NCBI GenBank assembly: GCA_033720855.1
Contig: JAWWBR010000004.1
Span: 1 to 64,000, forward strand
DNA from: SMXQ01 sp033720855
GTDB lineage: Bacteria; Pseudomonadota; Alphaproteobacteria; SMXQ01
Reading direction: 5' to 3'
Length of the DNA stretch: 64,000 nucleotides
Part shown: one piece after another, positions 1-8,025 of the stretch
Layout: every line of letters begins with the position of its first letter
Position numbering within the stretch: the first letter of the stretch is position 1
The notes under the pieces: generated by a model
Told to the model about the DNA's origin: nothing
The model's input: only the letters and a program-made list of their open reading frames with translations
Database searches by the model: none
Program-made: the position numbers and the translations under genes

Positions 1-107
1 CCTGGATGGCCTGGGTCGACACCGACCATCTGCCGACCCGCACCGCCGTGGGGACGGCTCTGACGCCGGGCACCATGGTCGAGATCACCGTCTGCGCCGC
101 GCGTTAG
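1..107 (+). CDS. RidA/YjgF-family protein, C-terminal fragment
   Basis: The open frame entering the window reads through to a TAG at 105-107. It encodes about 34 residues ending LPTRTAVGTALTPGTMVEI-TVCAAR. The pattern of PTRT, a small hydrophobic stretch, then a VEI strand and a short polar end matches the C-terminus of RidA-like reactive-imine deaminases. The 5' part lies outside the window, so neither the start nor the catalytic arginine can be checked. It is followed after 47 bases by an enoyl-CoA hydratase-like gene on the same strand, so the two may be co-transcribed. The assignment rests on a short tail only. Confidence 0.55.
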   Translation, partial: WMAWVDTDHLPTRTAVGTALTPGTMVEITVCAAR

Positions 108-154
108 AGGCGGTGGCGACGACTCCCGAACATCGACCACAGGAGGAGACCCCC

Positions 155-883
155 ATGGCAGACACCATCCTGCACGAACGCAAGGGCGAGGCGACCCACA
201 TCACCCTCAACCGGCCCGATTGCGGCGGCTTGGTGAGCGATGCGATGGCAGTGGAACTGGCCGACATGATCGATGCCGCCGCCGCGGAGTCCAAATATAT
301 CGTCTTCGCCAGCATCGGCGACGATTTCTGCTTGGGCCGCGACCGCGCGGGACGCCCCTTCGATCCGCCCAAGGACGCGCTCGACGCGCGCGCCCAAAAC
401 GAGGTCGTGTTCAATTTCTACGGCGCCTTCCGGCGCGCCAAGATCCCCGTGATCGCGCCGGTGCAGGGCCGCGCGCTCGGCTTCGGCTGCGCCATCGCCG
501 CCGTTTGCGACATCACCATCGCCGCCCAAAGCGCCCGCTTTGCCCTGCCCGAGATGGGCCACAACATCATGCCGACCATGGCGATGTCGTCCCTGGTCGA
601 TCGCGTCGGGCGCAAGGGCGCCCTCTATCTCACCTACTCGACGGAGGAGATCGACGCGGCAACGGCCCTGGCCTACGGGCTGGTCAGCCGCGTGGTCCCT
701 GACGACCGGCTCGGCGCCCAGCTGGATCAGGTTTGCGCCGCCCTCGACAAGGCACCCCTGGCGGCGGTCCTGGCGGTCAAGGAATACGCCACCAACGCCA
801 TCACCATGAGCGTCGAGCAGGCGAGCGACTTCGCCCGCAACATGCACGCCGCGGTCAACACCTCGGCCGCCATGCGGTCCTAG
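155..883 (+). CDS. Enoyl-CoA hydratase/isomerase (crotonase) family protein
   Basis: The product is 242 residues, a normal crotonase length. The ATG at 155 is preferred over an in-frame GTG at 113 because AGGAGGAG lies just upstream at 141-148. The family core is visible: an oxyanion-hole segment (FASIGDDFCLGRD), then VQGRALGFGCAIAAVCD and FALPEMG. Compared with rat crotonase, the second catalytic glutamate (in the PE of ALPEMG) is kept, but the first (GGGCEL in the classic enzyme) is replaced by alanine in GFGCAI. Classical hydration is therefore doubtful, and isomerase or another acyl-CoA chemistry is more likely. It is followed on the same strand by an MmgE/PrpD gene 48 bases downstream. 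The substrate is unknown. Confidence 0.85.
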   Translation: MADTILHERKGEATHITLNRPDCGGLVSDAMAVELADMIDAAAAESKYIVFASIGDDFCLGRDRAGRPFDPPKDALDARAQNEVVFNFYGAFRRAKIPVIAPVQGRALGFGCAIAAVCDITIAAQSARFALPEMGHNIMPTMAMSSLVDRVGRKGALYLTYSTEEIDAATALAYGLVSRVVPDDRLGAQLDQVCAALDKAPLAAVLAVKEYATNAITMSVEQASDFARNMHAAVNTSAAMRS

Positions 884-931
884 GGCCCGGCCCCACCCGA
901 TGGGCAGCCGCGGGCCAAGCGGAGGAGGCCG

Positions 932-2266
932 ATGACGGCCGCCGAAACCCTCGCCCGGCGCGTTCGGACGGTTCACTACGACGCCCTGCCCGATGCCGTC
1001 ATCGAGGCCGCCAAATACGCCGTCGAGGACACCATCGCCGTCGCTCTGGCCGGCGCATCCGGCGCCAATACCGAAACCGCATTGGCCGCCATCGACGGCG
1101 CACCTGGGCCGGCGACGGTGTGGGGCCGGGGGTCGACGGCGAGCGCCCTCGATGCCGCCTTCGTCAACGCGGTTTCCGCCCACGCCCTCGATTTCGACGA
1201 CTGCACCACGACCATCGGCGGCCATCCCTCGGCGCCGCTCGTGCCCCCGATCATCGCCCTCGGCGAAGCGCTCGATACCGGCGGACAGGCGATCATCGAG
1301 GCCTATGTCGCGGGGTATGAGACGCTCAGCCGTCTCGGCCGCGCGGTCATGCCCGAGCACTACGAAATCGGTTGGCATCCTACCGCCACCCTCGGCGTCT
1401 TCGGCGCCGCCGCGGCGGCCAGCAAACTGCTCGGCCTCGGCGAAGAGGAGACGGCAGCGGCACTGGCCATCGCCCCGTCGCTTGCCGCCGGCACCAAGAA
1501 GGGTTTTGGTACCCAGCTGAAATCGCTGCAGGTGGGAATGGCGGCGCGCAACGGCCTTCTCGCCGCCCGCCTGGCGGCCGCCGGCTGCGATGCCCCGGCC
1601 GACGCCATCGAGGGCGGGTTGGGATTCTTCGCCTTGTTCAATGACGGGGCCGGCCGTGCCTCGGCCTTGGCGGGGGAGCCCGGAACGGGCTGGGCCCTGC
1701 TCGATCCCGGAATCCAGGTCAAGCAGCACCCCTGCTGCGGCAGCGCCCATGGCGCCATCGACGCGGCGATCGCGCTCCATGCCGCCCACGGTCCGATGCC
1801 GCTCGGCTCGATCGACCGCGTCATCGTCAGCGCCCATCCCCGGCGCCTCGGCCATACCGACAACCCCGCCCCACGCACCGGCCTCGAGGCCAAGTTCAGC
1901 ATGCAATTCCTGGTCGCCCTGGCGCTGGCCCGGGGGCAGGTCCGGCTTGCCGATTTCGAAGAGCCCTTCGACGGCGGCCTCTATCTCCCCTTCGCCGCCA
2001 AGCTCGAGCTGGTCGCGGCCGATATGGCGGACGAGTTCGAAGCCACGGTGGAAGTGCGGAGCGGCAGCACGACCCGCAGCGCCGCTTGCTCGACCCCTCT
2101 CGGCCGCGGTGGCGAGCGCCCGATGACGGCAGGCGAACGGGACGCCAAATTCGCCGATTGCACGGTTGCCGCCCTGCCCCAAGAGCGGGCGGCGGCGTTG
2201 CTGCAGAGCCTGCGGCGGCTCGAACGGCTGGCCCATGTCTCGGAGCTGACGGCGCTGCTGACCTAG
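932..2266 (+). CDS. MmgE/PrpD family protein
   Basis: The product is 444 residues, typical of the MmgE/PrpD fold, which includes 2-methylcitrate dehydratase and cis-aconitate decarboxylase. The start at 932 follows GGAGGAGG. Recognisable segments are ALDFDDC (about residues 87-93), the helical stretch around EIGWHPTATLGVFGAAAAASKLLGL (interrupted here for length), the conserved KQHPCCGSAHGAIDA region near residue 264, and KFSMQFLVALAL. Many relatives act on tricarboxylates or similar hydroxy acids, but no prpB or prpC is adjacent, so propionate metabolism is not implied. Co-directional with the crotonase upstream, it probably belongs to a small catabolic operon. The exact dehydratase or decarboxylase role cannot be called. 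Confidence 0.85.
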   Translation: MTAAETLARRVRTVHYDALPDAVIEAAKYAVEDTIAVALAGASGANTETALAAIDGAPGPATVWGRGSTASALDAAFVNAVSAHALDFDDCTTTIGGHPSAPLVPPIIALGEALDTGGQAIIEAYVAGYETLSRLGRAVMPEHYEIGWHPTATLGVFGAAAAASKLLGLGEEETAAALAIAPSLAAGTKKGFGTQLKSLQVGMAARNGLLAARLAAAGCDAPADAIEGGLGFFALFNDGAGRASALAGEPGTGWALLDPGIQVKQHPCCGSAHGAIDAAIALHAAHGPMPLGSIDRVIVSAHPRRLGHTDNPAPRTGLEAKFSMQFLVALALARGQVRLADFEEPFDGGLYLPFAAKLELVAADMADEFEATVEVRSGSTTRSAACSTPLGRGGERPMTAGERDAKFADCTVAALPQERAAALLQSLRRLERLAHVSELTALLT

Positions 2267-2357
2267 CGCCACCTCGGCCAACCGGCGCGCAAGCTTGGCC
2301 ATCGGCGCAAATTTCCGCTAACCTTTCCGTCCAAACCGCATCTCGGGGGGACGAGGC

Positions 2358-3215
2358 ATGACAATCAAGCGCGTGCTGGTGCCGCTGTCGAGTGAGGTAA
2401 ACCTTGAATGCGCGCTGAGCTCCGGCCTCCTCATCGCCCAGGAGTTCAACGCCCATCTCGACGCCGTCTTCTATAAGTTCCCGTTGGGCGGGCACCTCCC
2501 CTTCGAGAGCGCCGAGGGGCTGTCGGGGGCGGTCATAGACGAGCGCATCAACGAGCAGGACGACATCGCCCTGCAATGCCGCCAGCATTTCGAATCCGCG
2601 CTGGAGCAAAGGAAAATCGATCAGCTCGACGCCCCCTTGCCGGCGTCGCGGCCGAGCGCCGCCTGGCGCGTCGTCGATGAGACGCCTTATTTCGGCGTCG
2701 TGCAGGCCGGGGGCGGTTACGACCTGATCGTCATCGGCCGCCACAAACTCAATCCTCAGCGCACCCCCCGGGAGCTTCTCGAGCCGGCCTTGTTCCAAAG
2801 CGGCCGCCCGGTCCTTGTCGCCCCGCCGAACACGCCGCGCTCCACCGGAAGCGTCGTCCTCGCCGCCTGGAACCGCAGCGCCCAGTCGGCGCGCGCGGTC
2901 TCCGCCGCCGCGCCATTCTTCGAGCTGGCGCAGAAGGTCATCGTCTTTGCCGTCACCACCGGCGCGAAACGGGGGCCCGAGGCCGGCGAGATCGGCCGGT
3001 ACCTGGACTGGCACCAGATCCGGAACGAGGTCGTCGAGATCCCGCCCGACCACCGCCCGGTCGGCGAGGCGATCCTCGACGAGGCCAAGGAGCGGGGTGC
3101 GGACCTGATCGTCATGGGCGTCTACTCCCACAGCCGGCTGCGCGAGCTGCTGCTGGGCGGCGTCACCAAATACATCCTCGAACACGCCGATCTGCCGGTG
3201 CTGATGATGCGCTAA
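2358..3215 (+). CDS. Universal stress protein, tandem UspA domains
   Basis: The 285-residue product holds two UspA-like domains, roughly 1-145 and 150-285. The N-terminus KRVLVPLSSEVNLECAL is a typical first strand and helix. Each half ends in the nucleotide-site strand: YDLIVIGRH in the first and ADLIVMGVYSHSRLRELLLGG in the second. The usual G-X2-G-X9-G(S/T) ATP motif is imperfect in the second half (GVYS instead of GXXG), so ATP binding is uncertain. The ATG at 2358 follows a purine-rich GGGGGGACGAGG. Tandem Usp proteins are cytoplasmic stress-tolerance factors of unclear biochemistry. The gene stands 91 bases after MmgE/PrpD. Confidence 0.88.
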   Translation: MTIKRVLVPLSSEVNLECALSSGLLIAQEFNAHLDAVFYKFPLGGHLPFESAEGLSGAVIDERINEQDDIALQCRQHFESALEQRKIDQLDAPLPASRPSAAWRVVDETPYFGVVQAGGGYDLIVIGRHKLNPQRTPRELLEPALFQSGRPVLVAPPNTPRSTGSVVLAAWNRSAQSARAVSAAAPFFELAQKVIVFAVTTGAKRGPEAGEIGRYLDWHQIRNEVVEIPPDHRPVGEAILDEAKERGADLIVMGVYSHSRLRELLLGGVTKYILEHADLPVLMMR

Positions 3216-3337
3216 GGGGGCGCGCCGCACCGGTGCGGGGGCCTCGGCACCTCCGGCAAAGGCAAATCTCGCTTTGTCGAGGGCCGGGCGGATCAACTAT
3301 GATCCCGACAGCACCCAAGGCCACCGGGAGAAGAGGC

Positions 3338-4120
3338 ATGGCGATCACCGAACATGGGGAAAGCGCGCGGTCGGTCCGCGACAGCGTCAGCGCGGACGAA
3401 TGGGAGACGCGGGTCAACCTGGCCGCCGCCTTTCGCATCGCCTATCACCTGGGGTGGAACAACCGTCTGGTCAACCACATCACCGCCCGGGTGGCGGGGG
3501 AGCCCGAGCATTTCCTGATGAACCCCCATGGCCTCGGCTGGCACGAGGTCACGGCCTCGAGCTTGGTCAAGGCGGACTTCGACGGCAATATCGTGAGCGA
3601 CGGGGCGGCCGAGCTGGCCCCGGCGGGGCTCAATTTCCACAGCGCCATCCTCAAGGCCAAGCCGGATCTTGCCTGCGTCTGCCACACCCACCCGACCGCG
3701 GGGGTGGTGATCTCGGCCACCCGCTGCGGCCTCAAGATCCTCGACCAGACCGGCTGCCAGCTCCACGGCGAGGTCGCCTATCACGCTTTCGAAGGCTACG
3801 CCAGCGACGCCGACGAGGCACCGCGCATCGTCGCCGACCTCGGCGACCGCAAGGCGATGATCATGTGGAACCACGGGCTGCTCACCGTCGGGCGCACCAT
3901 CGCCGAGGCCTTCAGCTACATGCGCCGGCTGATCGGCGCCTGCGAGCTGCAGGAACGCGTGATGGCGATGGGCACCGAGATCCGCGAGATCCCGGAGGAC
4001 GTGCTCGATTTCACCAAGGCCCAGGTCGAGGCGCGGCGCCCCAACCAGCCTTTGGGCGGGCCCGAATGGCAGATGAACCTGCGCCTCGCCGACCAGCTCT
4101 ATCCCGATTACAAGACCTGA
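3338..4120 (+). CDS. Class II aldolase/adducin family protein
   Basis: The product is 260 residues, normal for the family. The ATG at 3338 is chosen over upstream in-frame starts at 3233 and 3299 because GGGAGAAGAGG lies immediately before it. The metal site is visible as CVCHTHPTAGVV (two of the zinc histidines) and a later histidine in MWNHGLLTVG. The helix LAAAFRIAYHLGWNNRLVNHITAR is the usual start of the domain. Family members include fuculose-phosphate aldolase, L-ribulose-5-phosphate epimerase and many uncharacterised decarboxylase-like proteins of xenobiotic clusters. The sequence does not decide the substrate. It converges on the amidohydrolase at 4143-5609. Confidence 0.85.
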   Translation: MAITEHGESARSVRDSVSADEWETRVNLAAAFRIAYHLGWNNRLVNHITARVAGEPEHFLMNPHGLGWHEVTASSLVKADFDGNIVSDGAAELAPAGLNFHSAILKAKPDLACVCHTHPTAGVVISATRCGLKILDQTGCQLHGEVAYHAFEGYASDADEAPRIVADLGDRKAMIMWNHGLLTVGRTIAEAFSYMRRLIGACELQERVMAMGTEIREIPEDVLDFTKAQVEARRPNQPLGGPEWQMNLRLADQLYPDYKT

Positions 4121-4142
4121 GCCGGGGCCGCCCGCGCCGGGC

Positions 4143-5609
4143 CTAGATGCCCTCCTCGGCGATCACCTTGGCGGCCTCCGCCTCGACCGCGGTGCCCTTG
4201 AAGAAGTCGCGATTGAGGGCGGCGTGCAGCCTGACCATGTTGGTGAAGGTGAAGTCGCGGAAATCGTCCTCCGAGATCATCCCGTCCTCCACCAGCTCGT
4301 AGGATTCGGCCAAGGTCTCGGTCATGTCCGGAACGTCCCAATGGGAGACATCTGAGGAGAACAGCGCCCGCAGCTTGGCGCCGCCGTGGTTGCACCTGGT
4401 GTCGAAGGCATGGGCGATGGTGCGGTCGTCGGCCTCGCAGCCGAAGAAGAAGCGGGGCACGAAGAGCTCGAAAAGATCGTCTTCGCTCTCGATACCCGCG
4501 AGCGCCCAGTCATCGATGCAATCGACATCCGGCATCAGGCCGGGCCGGGCGCCGGGCACGTTGTCCTTCTCCTTGAAGCGGTCGATATAGGGCGCGTATT
4601 CCTCGCCGCCGTATTTCTCCATCAGCTCGGCCAGCAGCGGCCGGTCGATCTGGCGCGGGTCGAGCCACTCGCTGAGCGCCTTGATGTTGCGCTTCTCCCA
4701 GTGCTCGTAAAGGTCGTTATAGAGCGACACCGCCCAATTGACGCCACCCTCCAGCATGCAGAACCGCAGTTCCGGGAAACGGCGGGTGACGCCGCCCAGG
4801 AACAAGGCCTTGCAGAACGCCTCGCCGGCGGCGGCGAAGGCGCCGACGTGATTGTAGGTGTAGCTGGTGACGCTGTTGCGCGCGCCCCAGCGCTGGCCCG
4901 AGGCATGGCTGGTGGGCGAGACCTTGAGTTCGACGCATTTCCGCCACAGCGGGTCGTAGTCGTAGGCGCTGTCCAGCGCCAGGGAATCGACCCATTGCGA
5001 ATAGCGGGCGAGGTCCGGCGCCTCCTCGGCGATGACCGGCACCGGCCGGGTCACGACGCCGTCGATCATGATCGCCTTGTAGCCGAGCTCGCCGACGCAG
5101 AACTCGAGCTCGGCGATGGCCTCCTCCGGCGTATGCATGGGGATGACGGCCGCCGGCGTCATGCGGTCGGCATGGCGGGCGAAGCGGTCCCAGTTCATCA
5201 GATTGACGGCGCGGCAGCCGGCGCGGCGGATCTCGTCGTCCGGTTCGCCGATCAGGTGAAATTGCGAGGTATAGACGACGGCGTAATCGATGCCGATGTC
5301 GTCGAACCGGGCGCGGAACAGGTCCGGCAGCATGGCGGTGGCGAGATCGACGGTGTTCTTGGCCGGCATGGTCCAGAACGGCGGCCGGCCGATGCGCTTA
5401 TAGGCACGCTCCTCGGCGTTGGACGAGTGCCAGGCGCGGCGGAGACGGCGGCCGACATAGGTGTCGGTCAGTTCCGGGCCGGCGACCTCGCGGAAATATT
5501 CGATCACCTCCGGGTGATATTCCTGGGTGTGGCCGTCGCCGTCTATGACCGGATGACGGAGCTTTTCGCGCACCTGACGGGAACGGGATTCACGTTCATC
5601 CCACGGCAT
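4143..5609 (-). CDS. Amidohydrolase-family (COG2159-type) metal-dependent hydrolase
   Basis: The product is 488 residues when started at 5609, where AGGAGGG sits about nine bases upstream. An in-frame ATG at 5645 would add 12 residues without a good ribosome site. A D-X-H metal motif occurs near the N-terminus (VIDGDGHTQEYHP), followed by a barrel with SHASGQRWG and a late aspartate segment SSDVSHWDVPD. These suit the amidohydrolase-2 superfamily of decarboxylases and hydrolases. It is longer than the second family member in this window (349 residues at 62256-63305). It is divergently transcribed from SBP1 across 196 bases, so the two may share regulation and a substrate. The reaction is not known. 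Confidence 0.82.
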   Translation of the reverse strand: MPWDERESRSRQVREKLRHPVIDGDGHTQEYHPEVIEYFREVAGPELTDTYVGRRLRRAWHSSNAEERAYKRIGRPPFWTMPAKNTVDLATAMLPDLFRARFDDIGIDYAVVYTSQFHLIGEPDDEIRRAGCRAVNLMNWDRFARHADRMTPAAVIPMHTPEEAIAELEFCVGELGYKAIMIDGVVTRPVPVIAEEAPDLARYSQWVDSLALDSAYDYDPLWRKCVELKVSPTSHASGQRWGARNSVTSYTYNHVGAFAAAGEAFCKALFLGGVTRRFPELRFCMLEGGVNWAVSLYNDLYEHWEKRNIKALSEWLDPRQIDRPLLAELMEKYGGEEYAPYIDRFKEKDNVPGARPGLMPDVDCIDDWALAGIESEDDLFELFVPRFFFGCEADDRTIAHAFDTRCNHGGAKLRALFSSDVSHWDVPDMTETLAESYELVEDGMISEDDFRDFTFTNMVRLHAALNRDFFKGTAVEAEAAKVIAEEGI

Positions 5610-5805
5610 TCTCGAGCCCTCCTGCTGTTCCGACGGACCGGGCATCCGGCCCGATCCGGTTTTCCTGAATCTTTATCATCTGCGCGCGTCCACCGCCAGG
5701 GTTTCGCCCCGCGGGGCCGCCGCCGCGCCGTTGCCCCCGACGGGGGATGGAAAAAGGATGCGGGAAATGCCTAAGATGACCCATTCGCTAAACAGGGAGG
5801 CTCAC

Positions 5806-7104
5806 ATGCAACGCTTGATCACGCCAGTCATCGCCGGCCTGGCTGCCATCACCATCGCCGGCGGGCACGCCCCGGTGGCGACGGCGGAAACCGATGCCGA
5901 GTTCTACAAGAACCGCCGCCTCACCTTCCACGTCGGCTTCGGCGTCGGCGGCGGCTACGACGCCTATACCCGGGCGGTGGCGCGCCACCTGGGCCGCCAC
6001 ATCCCCGGCAACCCCACCTTCATCGTCAAGAACCGGCCCGGAGCCGGCAGCCTGCGTCTGACAAACGAGCTTTACAACGTCCTGCCCCAGGACGGCAGCG
6101 CCATCGGCATGATCTCGCGCGGGGTCTCGATGGAGGTCCTGTTCGGCAACAAACAGGCCAAGTTCGATCCCACCAAATTCAACTGGATCGGCAGCACCAA
6201 CAACGAGGTGAGCGTCTGCGTCGCCTGGCAAACCACCGGGATCGATACCCTCGAGAAGCTCTTGACCGGCAACGTGGTGATCGGCGCGAGCGGCCCCGGT
6301 TCCGACACCACGCTGTTCGCCAAGTCGCTGAATAACGTCACCAAGGCCAACATGCGGATCATCATCGGCTATCCCACGGGCACGGCGATCAACGTCGCCA
6401 TGGAGCGCGGCGAGGTGCAGGCCCGCTGCGGCTGGTCCTGGTCTTCGGCCAAATCCACCCATCCCCACTGGCTCAAGGAGAACAAGGTCAATTTGCTCCT
6501 GCAATTGTCGACCTCCAAGCACCCCGAGCTCACCGCCAAGGGGGTGCCGTGGATCATGGATCTCGCCAAGACGGAACGCGACCGCAAGGTCCTGACCCTG
6601 ATCTTCGCGCGCCAGGCCATGGGGCGGCCGATCCTGGCCGGGCCCGGCGTACCCGACAGCCGCGTCGCCATCCTGCGCAATGCCTTCACTGCGACCATGA
6701 AGGACCCGAAGTTCCTCGAGGAAGCACGCAACCGCAACCTCGAGCTCGAACCCATGGGTGGGACCGAGCTTCAGGCCCTGATCACCGAAATCATGGCGAC
6801 GCCGCCCGACATCGTTCAGGCGGCCAAGGAAGCCCTGCACAAGACCGAGGGCATGTTCATCGCCAAGGCCAAGGTCCAGTTCATCAAGCACACCGGGCCG
6901 GTCAGCAAGATCAAGCGCGGCGGCCGCCGGGTCTGGATCAAATACAAGGGCAAGGAGGTCCGGGCCAAGATCTCCGGCTCCCGCACGACGGTGACCATCG
7001 GCGGCAAGAAGGTCAAGCGCAAGGCCATCAAGGTCGGCATGACCTGCACCTTCACCTATCCCGGCGCCGGGCAGGAGGCCAAGCGGGTCGACTGCAAGGG
7101 CTGA
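5806..7104 (+). CDS. SBP1: TctC/Bug-type solute-binding protein with C-terminal two-Cys module
   Basis: The product is 432 residues, about 80-100 longer than usual for the tripartite tricarboxylate transporter receptor family. The ATG at 5806 follows AGGGAGG, and a Sec-type signal peptide (MQRLITPVIAGLAAITIAGG... ending near VATAE) is predicted. The binding domain carries VGFGVGGGYDAYTRAVARHL and PGAGSLRLTNELY, the family's ligand loops. Residues 355-432 are an added lysine/arginine-rich, probably beta-rich module with IGGKKVK, VGMTC and a terminal DCKG. Its cysteines are C414 and C430. Two further cysteines occur in the binding domain (VCVAW, ARCGW). No TctA or TctB gene is nearby. It is divergent from the amidohydrolase gene and followed by a strong terminator. 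Confidence 0.88.
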   Translation: MQRLITPVIAGLAAITIAGGHAPVATAETDAEFYKNRRLTFHVGFGVGGGYDAYTRAVARHLGRHIPGNPTFIVKNRPGAGSLRLTNELYNVLPQDGSAIGMISRGVSMEVLFGNKQAKFDPTKFNWIGSTNNEVSVCVAWQTTGIDTLEKLLTGNVVIGASGPGSDTTLFAKSLNNVTKANMRIIIGYPTGTAINVAMERGEVQARCGWSWSSAKSTHPHWLKENKVNLLLQLSTSKHPELTAKGVPWIMDLAKTERDRKVLTLIFARQAMGRPILAGPGVPDSRVAILRNAFTATMKDPKFLEEARNRNLELEPMGGTELQALITEIMATPPDIVQAAKEALHKTEGMFIAKAKVQFIKHTGPVSKIKRGGRRVWIKYKGKEVRAKISGSRTTVTIGGKKVKRKAIKVGMTCTFTYPGAGQEAKRVDCKG

Positions 7105-7124
7105 TCCCGGCCGGTCCTCATGAA

Positions 7125-7152
7125 AGCGCCCCCCTCTCGGGGGCGTTTTCTT
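7125..7152 (+). terminator. Rho-independent terminator after SBP1
   Basis: A seven-base-pair GC stem (CGCCCCC and GGGGGCG, loop CTCTC) at 7127-7145 is followed by TTTTCTT. It lies 20 bases after the SBP1 stop, so SBP1 is probably monocistronic and insulated from the SDR gene that starts at 7216. Confidence 0.8.
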
Positions 7153-7215
7153 CTATGCCCGCGGAGTGCTAGCCTCGCGCGGATTGGCAACGAGGCTGTA
7201 TCGGGGAGGGCTGTC

Positions 7216-7995
7216 GTGGAGCTTGGAATTGCGGGCCGATGGGCCCTGGTCACGGGTGCGTCGCGCGGTATCGGCCGCGCCATCGCCAAGACGCTGGGGG
7301 CGGAGGGCTGCAACCTTCATCTTGCCGCCCGCAGCGCCGAAGGCCTCGCCAGCGCGGCCGAAGAGATCACCGCGGCGGGCGGCGTCGAGGTCGCGATCCA
7401 TCCCCTTGATCTCTCGCAGCCCGAGGCGGTCGCGGCCTTGGGCGAAGCCTGCGCCGAGGTCGATATCCTGGTCAACAATGCCGGCGACATTCCGGCAGGC
7501 ACCCTCGAGGGCATCGACAGCGCCACCTGGCGGCGGTGCTGGGACCTCAAGGTCTACGGCTATGTCGATCTCACCCGGGCCATCCTGCCGCGCATGCAGG
7601 CGCGGAAAAGCGGGGTCGTCGTCAACGTCATCGGCGCCGCCGGCGAGGCCCCCAATCCCAACTACGTCGCCGGCTGCATGGGCAACGCCGCGCTGATGAT
7701 GTTCACCCGGTGTTTGGGGGGCGACAGCATCGGCCACGGGGTGCGCGTGGTCGGCGTCAATCCGGGGGCGACCATGTCAGACCGGCATCTCGCCCATGTG
7801 CGGGCGCGCGCCGAACGGGTGCTGGGCGATGCCGAGCGCTGGCCCGAGCTGGAAACGCGCCTGCCGTCGGGGCGTTCCACCCGGGTCGAGGAGATCGCCG
7901 ATACGGTCGCCTTCCTCGCCTCCGACCGCGCCTCGCATATCACCGGGACGACGCTCAGGGTCGACGGCGGCGTCCACAGCCACTACTGGCGCTGA
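7216..7995 (+). CDS. SDR-family protein lacking the usual Tyr/Lys catalytic pair
   Basis: The product is 259 residues. A GTG at 7216 is chosen because GGGGAGGG ends six bases upstream and the protein then begins just before the Rossmann strand. The nucleotide motif TGASRGIGRA and NNAGD are normal for short-chain dehydrogenases. The active-site region reads NVIGAAGEAPNPNYVAGCMGN-AAL: aligned on AAL, the catalytic Tyr and Lys positions are Gly and Asn, and the Ser position is not a serine. The one tyrosine present is displaced. A cofactor-binding SDR is clear, but classical oxidoreduction is doubtful. It converges on SBP2. Orthologous SDRs with GNAALM in place of SKAAL are, to my memory, a recurring subgroup. 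Confidence 0.82.
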   Translation: MELGIAGRWALVTGASRGIGRAIAKTLGAEGCNLHLAARSAEGLASAAEEITAAGGVEVAIHPLDLSQPEAVAALGEACAEVDILVNNAGDIPAGTLEGIDSATWRRCWDLKVYGYVDLTRAILPRMQARKSGVVVNVIGAAGEAPNPNYVAGCMGNAALMMFTRCLGGDSIGHGVRVVGVNPGATMSDRHLAHVRARAERVLGDAERWPELETRLPSGRSTRVEEIADTVAFLASDRASHITGTTLRVDGGVHSHYWR

Positions 7996-8025
7996 CCGGG
8001 GGGCGGTCCCCCTCGGAGCCGGCGC

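Noticed and set aside
113..154. GTG at 113 as the start of the crotonase gene
   Set aside because: A strong AGGAGGAG lies before the ATG at 155, and the added 14 residues are not part of the family.
104..2302. A 732-codon minus-strand frame antisense to the crotonase and MmgE/PrpD genes
   Set aside because: Its Gly/Arg/Asp-rich product has no family features, and both plus-strand genes have good ribosome sites and family motifs.
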